Assembly (NCBI RefSeq): GCF_001278115.1
Contig: NZ_LIYD01000005.1
Coordinates: forward strand, 1,432,551-1,496,550
Direction: 5' to 3'
DNA length: 64,000 nucleotides
Source of the DNA: Flavobacterium akiainvivens
GTDB taxonomy: Bacteria > Bacteroidota > Bacteroidia > Flavobacteriales > Flavobacteriaceae
Part shown: piece after piece, positions 17,892 through 23,073 of the stretch
Layout: each line of letters opens with the position of its first letter
Position numbering within the stretch: position 1 is the first letter of the stretch
Notes under the pieces: model-generated
The model's input: the letters and a program-made list of their open reading frames with translations, nothing else
Database searches by the model: none
Told to the model about the DNA's origin: nothing
Made by a program: the position numbers and the translations under genes

Positions 17892-18260
17892 TTATTGATT
17901 ATCTTCTATTTGCTCTACTGTAACCCTGACTAAATCTATAGCTATATAATGGGGCATATAACAATCTGAAAATTCTGTTGCCACTTCATGCCCATGGGCA
18001 CACAACTTGTTTAACCCACTACTCCCATCGCTACCGCAGCATCCCTGAAACCTCCACTGTTCGTGATGGTCTTTTAAAATATTTTCTTCAATAGAAATAA
18101 TAAGCTCTTCTTTGTTATTCTCCCATAGCATTATGCAAAACCTGCCTTTTTCAAGGGCATTTTCACCATCTCCTATCCGCACATTTTTTGGGTTCGTTTC
18201 CTGTAATGCATCTGTTAGTGGTATGCCACAGATTTTACAGTATAGTTTTATTGTTTTCAT
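17892..18260 (-). CDS. Cys/His-rich, probably metal-binding protein of the RtcB regulon
   Basis: 122 residues from the chosen ATG (MKTIKLYCKICG). A longer start at 18296 would overlap the -7 box, so it is rejected. An N-terminal C-x2-C (CKIC) and a second cluster near residues 75-105 (GCCGSDGSSG, LCAHGHEVATEFSDCYMPH) suggest a zinc site. I recall uncharacterised proteins with a similar GCCG...DC(W/Y)xP pattern but know no function. The promoter and operator match those of rtcB. It is followed on the same strand by the tandem tRNA-like RNA and slipin. Confidence 0.8.
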   Translation of the reverse strand: MKTIKLYCKICGIPLTDALQETNPKNVRIGDGENALEKGRFCIMLWENNKEELIISIEENILKDHHEQWRFQGCCGSDGSSGLNKLCAHGHEVATEFSDCYMPHYIAIDLVRVTVEQIEDNQ

Positions 18261-18279
18261 GGTGGTTTGTTTTACATTA

Positions 18280-18317
18280 CAAAGATGGCAGCGCATGTGC
18301 GCAATTATTTTGCGTAG
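18280..18317 (-). promoter_or_regulatory. Operator/promoter shared with rtcB
   Basis: An inverted repeat GTGCGCAA-N5-TTGCGTAG (18297-18317, plus-strand reading) lies 9 bases from a -7-like box CATCTTTG (minus strand, plus 18280-18287). The rtcB promoter has the same repeat at the same 9-base distance. A second shared block, GTTTTAAA, is at 18327-18334. It overlaps the place of a -33 element, as an activator site would. Confidence 0.75.
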
Positions 18318-18422
18318 TAAATTTTTGTTTTAAAATATTTTATATCACACTGAATATCAATACCATTTTTAATAAAGAAACCCACATCCCGCGTGCGGGC
18401 TTCCATACGACCCAATTGTTTG

Positions 18423-18496
18423 CGGAACAGACCTGAATCGAACAGGTACCTCTTGTGCTTCAAACAAGCGTGCAACACCTTGTACACCACCGTTCC
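18423..18496 (-). tRNA. tRNA-Phe(GAA)-like gene
   Basis: A complete cloverleaf: acceptor GGAACGG/CTGTTCC (one G-U), D-arm GTGT...GCAC with GG in a 10-base loop, anticodon arm CTTGT-TTGAAGC-ACAAG (anticodon GAA), variable AGGT, T-arm ACCTG-TTCGATT-CAGGT. No CCA is encoded. Base 73 is G, whereas typical tRNA-Phe has A, so it may be a mimic or an atypical tRNA. Confidence 0.8.
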
Positions 18497-18503
18497 TGAT
18501 TTG

Positions 18504-18600
18504 TGGAAGTAGCAGTCCCGATAGCTATCGGGAGAACCTGCTCAGCCGCAAGGCAACAGATTTACAGTCTGCCCCAGCTCTCCAACTCTGGCGTACTTCC
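18504..18600 (-). tRNA. tRNA-Tyr(GTA)-like gene with a palindrome in the T-loop
   Basis: Acceptor GGAAGTA/TACTTCC (7 bp), D-arm CCAG...CTGG with GG, anticodon arm GCAGA-CTGTAAA-TCTGT (anticodon GTA), class II variable arm GCC-TTGC-GGC, A73. The T-arm starts GCAGGTTC but then runs into the palindrome TCCCGATAGCTATCGGGA before CTGC, so GCAG/CTGC still pair while the loop is replaced by a long hairpin. It is probably not a normal translational tRNA. Confidence 0.78.
18516..18533. repeat. 18-base palindrome, copy 1
   Basis: TCCCGATAGCTATCGGGA, a perfect palindrome inside the T-loop of the tRNA-Tyr-like gene. The only other copy seen in the window is in the T-loop of the neighbouring tRNA-Leu-like gene. 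I recall this palindrome as a dispersed repeat of Flavobacteriaceae. Confidence 0.9.
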
Positions 18601-18609
18601 ATAATTTTG

Positions 18610-18695
18610 TACAGGAAGGGTCCCGATAGCTATCGGGACGAACTCCCAAAATACTGATCCTAAGTCAGCCGCGTATACCGTTCCGCCATTCCTGT
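18610..18695 (-). tRNA. tRNA-Leu(TAG)-like gene with a palindrome in the T-loop
   Basis: Acceptor ACAGGAA/TTCCTGT (7 bp), D-arm GCG...CGC with GG, anticodon arm GCTGA-CTTAGGA-TCAGT (anticodon TAG), A73. The region after the anticodon arm reads ATTTT then GGGAGTTCG, then the palindrome TCCCGATAGCTATCGGGA, then CCC. GGG and CCC can pair, so the palindrome extends the T-arm. If it is discounted, the variable loop is only 5 bases, unlike a true tRNA-Leu. Confidence 0.72.
18621..18638. repeat. 18-base palindrome, copy 2
   Basis: An identical copy of TCCCGATAGCTATCGGGA in the T-loop position of the tRNA-Leu-like gene, just after TTCG. Confidence 0.9.
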
Positions 18696-18759
18696 AGGTC
18701 GCCCCGGGGTAAACCGGGGACTTTTTTCAAACTAAATGCTAAAATGCACAAACTATTTG

Positions 18760-18831
18760 CGGCTCATACGGGAATTGAACCCGTTTCTCCCCAGAGACAG
18801 TGGGGAAGGTTAGCCGGTACCCCAATGAGCC
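18760..18831 (-). tRNA. tRNA-Asp(GTC)-like gene
   Basis: A complete cloverleaf: acceptor GGCTCAT/ATGAGCC, D-arm GGGT-ACCGGCTA-ACCT, anticodon arm CCCCA-CTGTCTC-TGGGG (anticodon GTC), T-arm ACGGG-TTCAATT-CCCGT, G73. No CCA is encoded. The unusual acceptor and D-arm make a housekeeping tRNA-Asp unlikely. Confidence 0.82.
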
Positions 18832-18854
18832 TGCCCTCTTTCTAAAGAAGTATG

Positions 18855-18927
18855 CGATTCTAACAGGAGTTGAACCTGTAACCTGCGGATTAACAGTCCG
18901 CTGCTCTGCCAATTGAGCTATAGAATC
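18855..18927 (-). tRNA. tRNA-Asn(GTT)-like gene
   Basis: A canonical cloverleaf: acceptor GATTCTA/TAGAATC, TA, D-arm GCTC-AATTGGCA-GAGC, anticodon arm GCGGA-CTGTTAA-TCCGC (anticodon GTT), variable AGGTT, T-arm ACAGG-TTCAACT-CCTGT, G73. No CCA is encoded. It is the first of five tRNA-like genes read on the minus strand. Confidence 0.87.
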
Positions 18928-18944
18928 AGGAAAAATAAAAGCAT

Positions 18945-18969
18945 AAAAAAAGCACCCGTTTAGGTGCTT
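18945..18969 (-). terminator. Terminator of a short minus-strand transcript
   Basis: On the minus strand AAGCACC (plus 18963-18969) pairs with GGTGCTT (plus 18950-18956) around a 6-base loop, followed by TTTTTT. It ends the transcript that starts near 19166, just before the tRNA array. Confidence 0.85.
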
Positions 18970-18992
18970 AACTACTTGATATGGAAATACGG

Positions 18993-19115
18993 CTATTCCA
19001 TACTGTGTATATACACCTGTTTTATATGCATCAAATCATTACGAAGCCCGGCAAGAGCGCTAAACCCTTTCAGGTCAAGGCTTGGGTTGCTATATATGTT
19101 ATTAAACTGATGCAT
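18993..19115 (-). CDS. Candidate small protein (40 aa) in a short transcription unit
   Basis: A 40-residue frame (starts MHQFNNIYSNP, contains FSALAGLRNDLMH) in a transcript of about 200 bases with its own promoter and terminator. A competing 30-residue frame (19070-19162, starts MKRCPSGALPNKK) begins about 4 bases after the predicted transcription start. I cannot tell which, if either, is translated; the unit could also be a small RNA. No family is recognised. Confidence 0.4.
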   Translation of the reverse strand: MHQFNNIYSNPSLDLKGFSALAGLRNDLMHIKQVYIHSME

Positions 19116-19171
19116 GATATTTCTTTTTTATTTGGTAAAGCACCGCTTGGGCACCGTTTCATTTTCTGAGG

Positions 19172-19203
19172 CAAAGATAAAGCGGAAAAAAATTAACTTC
19201 CAA
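19172..19203 (-). promoter_or_regulatory. Promoter of the second short transcript
   Basis: On the minus strand, TTG (plus 19201-19203), a 21-base spacer and TATCTTTG (plus 19172-19179) match the Bacteroidetes consensus. Confidence 0.7.
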
Positions 19204-19441
19204 ATTTATTTTTGAATTAAACCATTGATTTTCAATACATTAAACCCGATTTAAAAACATAGAAAATCCTGTCCGCAAAGGTGCAGAATATTGATTTTGC
19301 ATTAAATGACTGTCTCTCATCCAATTACTTTTCAATGTTATATTTCGCTATCGTAGTTAATCATTAAACATTTTATACGTGATTTTTTTACTTTTTTTTC
19401 GATATTGGTTTGTATTTGCTGCTTTTGCATGGGATTTAAAC
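19204..19441. other. AT-rich intergenic stretch without a recognised gene
   Basis: Between the two short minus-strand units. I see no supported reading frame, tRNA or hairpin with a T-tract here. Confidence 0.6.
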
Positions 19442-19474
19442 AAAAAAAGCGCCCTGTTTTTACCCAGGACGCTT
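19442..19474 (-). terminator. Terminator of the first short transcript after rtcB
   Basis: On the minus strand AAGCGTCCTG (plus 19465-19474) pairs with CAGGGCGCTT (plus 19447-19456) with one G-U, followed by TTTTT. It may end both the small transcript and rtcB readthrough. Confidence 0.88.
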
Positions 19475-19499
19475 CTTGTATATTGCTTGTAACGTTAGT

Positions 19500-19619
19500 T
19501 TACACCTTACTTTTCATACAATACATACCGCATCCGTAGCGCATAGCCAGAAGATATCCGTCTTTGCGGTCTGCAATTTGCCCAAAAGGCAGGCTTCTAT
19601 GTATGCTGTTGTTTGTCAT
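19500..19619 (-). CDS. Candidate small protein (39 aa) downstream of rtcB
   Basis: A 39-residue frame starting MTNNSIHRSLPFGQ and ending in a Cys/Met/Tyr-rich tail (AMRYGCGMYCMK). It begins 8 bases after its own -7 box, so the message would be nearly leaderless, and it ends before a strong terminator. It lies 69 bases downstream of rtcB on the same strand. No known family. The Cys-rich end could bind metal or RNA, which is speculation. Confidence 0.5.
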   Translation of the reverse strand: MTNNSIHRSLPFGQIADRKDGYLLAMRYGCGMYCMKSKV

Positions 19620-19627
19620 TTCGGGTG

Positions 19628-19657
19628 CAAATGTAAAAATTTATTTACACGCAACAA
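19628..19657 (-). promoter_or_regulatory. Promoter of the small gene downstream of rtcB
   Basis: On the minus strand, TTG (plus 19655-19657), a 19-base spacer and TACATTTG (plus 19628-19635) give a full match to the Bacteroidetes consensus. Confidence 0.75.
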
Positions 19658-19688
19658 GCTGTCCTCTTTATTTCTAACAATAAATTAA

Positions 19689-21110
19689 TTAATCCTCTCG
19701 GCTGCCATCGTCGGCCATACGCACCATTTTAGGCGTAAATTTAGCAACTACATCTACCAGTTCCTGTTGCGAAGCCATAACAAGGTTAATATCCTTGTAG
19801 GCCATAGGCGCTTCGTCAAGGCCTGCGCCTATCAGGGTTACACCGTGGTCTTTTAATATGGCTTTCATATCATTTTTAGTAATGTTTTTAATGGCCTGCG
19901 TACGGCTCATCTGCCTTCCCGCACCGTGCGATGCCGAGTTTAGCGCATTGGCCTCGCCCTTACCCCTCACCAAAAATCCGGGCGCCGTCATACTACCGGG
20001 TATGATACCCATAACGCCTTCCGCAGCCGGTGTGGCACCCTTACGGTGCACAATAACCTCCTCGCCATTATACATCTCTTTCCAGGCAAAGTTGTGGTGG
20101 TTTTCTACTTTTGCCAGCACGGTTGCACCAAGTGCACGCTCCATTTTATTATGGATAATCTCGTGGCATGCCGATGCATAATCGCCCGCAAGGTTCATGG
20201 CAATCCAGTATTCCTGGCCTAAATCAGAGTTCAAATCCAGGTAGGCAAGGTTCTGCGCCACTTCGGGCAGCTTACATACATCTTTCGCCAGCTTGGTATA
20301 ATGCCCTGCAATGGTGGCACCAAAACCACGCGAACCCGAATGCGTAAGCAATGCTACATATCGCCCTTTCGGGATGTTTAGTATAGCATCGTCTTTCTCA
20401 AACTCCATAATACCAAATTCTACAAAGTGGTTACCTCCGCCTGATGTACCCAGTTGCGACCACGCCTTATCCTTAAGGTTCTTTATAAACGGGTTAGTAT
20501 CAAAACCGGCATCCTGTAGTACTAAGTGATCTGACTTATATTGTCCTGTAAAGCCATGGCCTGCGCCAAATTTAGAGTGGGCAATAAGCTCCCTTTTAAA
20601 CTTATGTTCGTTTTCATAATAAAAATCCTCGGGTATATCATAAACCGAGAGCGCCATCCTGCAACCAATATCTACACCTACACCATACGGGATAATAGCA
20701 TTTTTGGTAGCCAGTACACCGCCTATCGGCAGGCCGTAACCCTGGTGGGCATCAGGCATAAGGGCGCCGGCAACGGTTACAGGCAGTTTCATGGCAACCT
20801 GCATCTGCTTTTGGGCGCCTTCTTCAATATAGTCGGCTCCGTAAACCGAGTAAGCATCCGGGTTTTCATTCAGCGCAATGAAGTCCTCAGGCTTTTCATT
20901 GGCCTTTTCTATCATCGCCACCGCCAGCTTAGCGAATACTTTATGGTCAAGATAATCTTCCGGCGATGCTAATACGGCTGCATAATGCTCCATCATCTGC
21001 TCACGGTTAAAGCCGTTTCGGCCGCGGTTTATTTTAAGGGCAATACCCAATATTGCACCTTCGGTGTAGCCTAATGCTATAAGGTCATTTCCGTTGATTG
21101 GTGTGCTCAT
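19689..21110 (-). CDS. rtcB: RNA ligase RtcB
   Basis: 473 residues. RtcB joins RNA 3'-phosphate or 2',3'-cyclic phosphate ends to 5'-OH ends using GTP and Mn2+, as in tRNA splicing and RNA repair. Seen: PDAHQGYGLPIGGV (about 118-131), GVDIGCRM with the metal Cys, GTSGGGNHFVE, HSGSRGFG, HRKGATPA and the guanylylated His region SHGAGRQMSR (about 395-405). About 60-100 N-terminal residues (ALGYTEGAILGIALKINRG...) extend beyond the E. coli-type enzyme and look helical, perhaps an RNA-binding addition. The promoter carries the operator shared with the Cys/His-rich gene, and the WYL regulator is divergent, 145 bases away. Confidence 0.96.
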   Translation of the reverse strand: MSTPINGNDLIALGYTEGAILGIALKINRGRNGFNREQMMEHYAAVLASPEDYLDHKVFAKLAVAMIEKANEKPEDFIALNENPDAYSVYGADYIEEGAQKQMQVAMKLPVTVAGALMPDAHQGYGLPIGGVLATKNAIIPYGVGVDIGCRMALSVYDIPEDFYYENEHKFKRELIAHSKFGAGHGFTGQYKSDHLVLQDAGFDTNPFIKNLKDKAWSQLGTSGGGNHFVEFGIMEFEKDDAILNIPKGRYVALLTHSGSRGFGATIAGHYTKLAKDVCKLPEVAQNLAYLDLNSDLGQEYWIAMNLAGDYASACHEIIHNKMERALGATVLAKVENHHNFAWKEMYNGEEVIVHRKGATPAAEGVMGIIPGSMTAPGFLVRGKGEANALNSASHGAGRQMSRTQAIKNITKNDMKAILKDHGVTLIGAGLDEAPMAYKDINLVMASQQELVDVVAKFTPKMVRMADDGSRED

Positions 21111-21135
21111 AATTTCATGGTTTATTTTGATGGTA

Positions 21136-21173
21136 CAAAGATGCCACCCCTACTACGCAATGATTTTGCGCAG
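21136..21173 (-). promoter_or_regulatory. rtcB promoter with regulon operator
   Basis: An inverted repeat CTACGCAA-N5-TTGCGCAG (21153-21173, plus reading) lies 9 bases from the -7-like box CATCTTTG (minus strand, plus 21136-21143). A further shared block GTTTTAAA is at 21185-21192. The same arrangement occurs upstream of the gene starting at 18260. The site is between rtcB and the divergent WYL regulator, the likely binding protein. Confidence 0.78.
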
Positions 21174-21255
21174 TAAAAATAAATGTTTTAAATTGCTTAA
21201 AATTATTTCCCACAGTCTTTCGACTTTAGACCTTTAAACTTTTGACTTAAAATCC

Positions 21256-22287
21256 ATGTCTCAGAATAAAAACGCCCTCATACGCTACAAAACCATAGAC
21301 AAATGCCTGCAAAACCGCTATCGCCAGTGGACGCTTGACGACCTTATGGAAGCCTGTAGCGAGGCCCTGTTTGAATATGAGGGCAAAGAAAATACCGTAA
21401 GCAAACGCACCACACAGCTGGATATACAGCTTATGCGCAGCGAAAAACTGGGCTACAACGCCCCTATTGTAGTGTATGACAAGAAGTTTTACCGGTATGA
21501 CGACGAGGAATATTCCATTACCGATATACCCCTTACGGAAACCGACATTAATGTGCTGACCGAAACCGTATCGATGCTCAAACAGTTTAAGGATTTTTCG
21601 CTATTTAGCGATGTGTCGGATATTTTGCAGCGCCTTGAAGATAAAATATATGCCGAGAAATCGCATACGCGCCCCGTTATCTATCTCGATAAAAATGAGA
21701 ACCTTAAGGGCCTGCATTTTCTTGACGTGCTGTACCAGGCCATTGTAAAAAAGGTAATAGTGGTTATGACCTACAAGTCGTTTAAATCAACGGTAGAAAA
21801 CAGCTTTACGTTTACACCTTTCGTACTGAAGGAATTCAACAACCGCTGGTTCCTGGTGGGCAGGAAACCCGGTACCCGGTCTATATCTAACCTGGCTTTA
21901 GACCGCATAATTAGTGTGGATTTTGATTTCAGCCTGCCGTATATTGATGAGGATTTTGATGCCGAACGCTATTATAAAGATGTAATAGGCGTAACCGTAA
22001 ACGAAGGCCTGCGTGCCGATACCATAAGGTTGTGGATTGACAAAACAAATGCCCCTTATGTTATTACCAAGCCCCTGCACGCCTCTCAGGTTCTGGAAGA
22101 ACAAAACGAAGACGGGAGTATTATTATTACCATAAAACTAAAGGTAAATTATGAGTTTGAACGGCTTGTACTGGGTTTTGGAGATGGTATTAATGTAGTG
22201 TCGCCCAACTATTTCAGACGACGCATAAAAAAGAAACTGGAAGAAGCCCTAAAACATTACACCCCTACTGAAGCACCACAGGATTAG
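21256..22287 (+). CDS. WYL-domain transcriptional regulator
   Basis: 343 residues. An N-terminal winged helix (about 1-75; RQWTLDDLMEACSEALFEYEGKE...TTQLDIQLMR) is followed by a WYL domain (about 145-215; VVMTYKSFKSTVENSFTFTPFVLKEFNNRWFLVGRKP) and a C-terminal WCX-type extension (about 235-335). WYL domains are thought to bind nucleic-acid or nucleotide ligands and often control defence or RNA/DNA damage genes. It is divergent from rtcB and is the best candidate for the shared operator. It may sense damaged RNA, by analogy with RtcR in Proteobacteria, but that is inference. Confidence 0.9.
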   Translation: MSQNKNALIRYKTIDKCLQNRYRQWTLDDLMEACSEALFEYEGKENTVSKRTTQLDIQLMRSEKLGYNAPIVVYDKKFYRYDDEEYSITDIPLTETDINVLTETVSMLKQFKDFSLFSDVSDILQRLEDKIYAEKSHTRPVIYLDKNENLKGLHFLDVLYQAIVKKVIVVMTYKSFKSTVENSFTFTPFVLKEFNNRWFLVGRKPGTRSISNLALDRIISVDFDFSLPYIDEDFDAERYYKDVIGVTVNEGLRADTIRLWIDKTNAPYVITKPLHASQVLEEQNEDGSIIITIKLKVNYEFERLVLGFGDGINVVSPNYFRRRIKKKLEEALKHYTPTEAPQD

Positions 22288-22970
22288 CCTTTTACAGCAA
22301 ACCGGCTTAGTTTATTAACATCGGGTATTGCAATTTTTTTGCCCGAAAGGCTTATAAGCCCCTGCTTGTTCAGGTCGCTCAGCAGGCGTATACAGCTTTC
22401 AGTCGCTGTGCCCACCATACCGGCAAGTTCCTCACGCGACAGCTTTATTTTTAGGCTGTTATCGGTATCGGTACCAAAATCTTTGTAGAGTTGCACCAGG
22501 GTTTCGGCAAGGCGCTGCTTAACGGGTTTTTGTGCCATATCTACCAGGTGGTCATCGGCCTGTTTAAGGTCGCCGCACACGGCGCGCATCATGCTAAGCG
22601 AAAACTGGTTGTTGGTGTTAAAAAAGCCCATAATCTCACTTTTGGGCACAAAACACACCTGCATATCCTCAAGGGCCACGGCGCTCAGGTTTACAGGTTC
22701 TTCACTAATCATAGAGCGCTGGCCCAGCAGTTCGCCCTTTTTAATCAGCTTAACAATCTGCTCATTGCCGTTGGCGCTAAGCTTGGTCATTTTACAAACG
22801 CCGTCTTTTATGCAATATACACCGTTAAGGTTTTCGCCTTCAGTAAATATCGATTCGCCTTTTTTAATAATATAAGACGTCTTGCAGTCTGCCATGCGCA
22901 ACAGCTCATCTTTATTCAGCGCCTTTAAAGAGCTGAATTCGCGTACTATACATTGTTCACATTTACTCAT
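22284..22970 (-). CDS. Crp/Fnr-family regulator (probable oxygen/redox sensor)
   Basis: 228 residues. The N-terminal cyclic-nucleotide-like domain (about 10-130) carries Cys residues at the extreme N-terminus (KCEQC), near 29 (DCKTS) and near 53-59 (YCIKDGVC). These could bind an Fe-S cluster as in Fnr. The C-terminal winged helix (about 150-215) has LSREELAGMVGTATESCIRLLSDL, with E-x-x-S/C-x-R recognition-helix residues like those of Fnr (E-SR). It is divergent from ccoI and shares the site TGATAAATATCA with it. Four promoters with this site and constant spacing suggest it activates cbb3 oxidase, heme synthesis and itself under low oxygen. Confidence 0.88.
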   Translation of the reverse strand: MSKCEQCIVREFSSLKALNKDELLRMADCKTSYIIKKGESIFTEGENLNGVYCIKDGVCKMTKLSANGNEQIVKLIKKGELLGQRSMISEEPVNLSAVALEDMQVCFVPKSEIMGFFNTNNQFSLSMMRAVCGDLKQADDHLVDMAQKPVKQRLAETLVQLYKDFGTDTDNSLKIKLSREELAGMVGTATESCIRLLSDLNKQGLISLSGKKIAIPDVNKLSRFAVKG

Positions 22971-22978
22971 ACCTGCGG

Positions 22979-23052
22979 CAAATTTACTACTACAAATGTA
23001 TTGAATATATGATAAATATCATACTTTGGGTTAAACCTCCGGCACAATTTTG
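22979..23052. promoter_or_regulatory. Divergent fnr/ccoI promoters around one Fnr-type site
   Basis: The palindrome TGATAAATATCA (23010-23021) has its centre 29.5 bases from the start of the -7 box on each side: TAAATTTG on the minus strand (plus 22979-22986) for the regulator and CAATTTTG (23045-23052) for ccoI. This places the site near -41.5 in both directions, the class II activator position. Confidence 0.8.
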
Positions 23053-23073
23053 CATAAGGTAAAATGAGCATCT

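Noticed and set aside
18305..18490. Minus-strand frame of 61 codons across the tRNA-Phe-like gene
   Set aside because: It runs through a complete tRNA cloverleaf and the operator region and resembles no protein.
18504..18695. T-loop palindromes as simple introns
   Set aside because: Removing the 18 bases does not restore a normal 7-base T-loop or a 5-bp T-stem.
18981..19169. Plus-strand frame of 62 codons between the tRNA array and rtcB
   Set aside because: It lies opposite a minus-strand unit that has promoter and terminator, and has no promoter of its own.
19476..19688. Plus-strand frame of 70 codons beside rtcB
   Set aside because: It is the complement of the small minus-strand gene with a full promoter; its composition is not protein-like.
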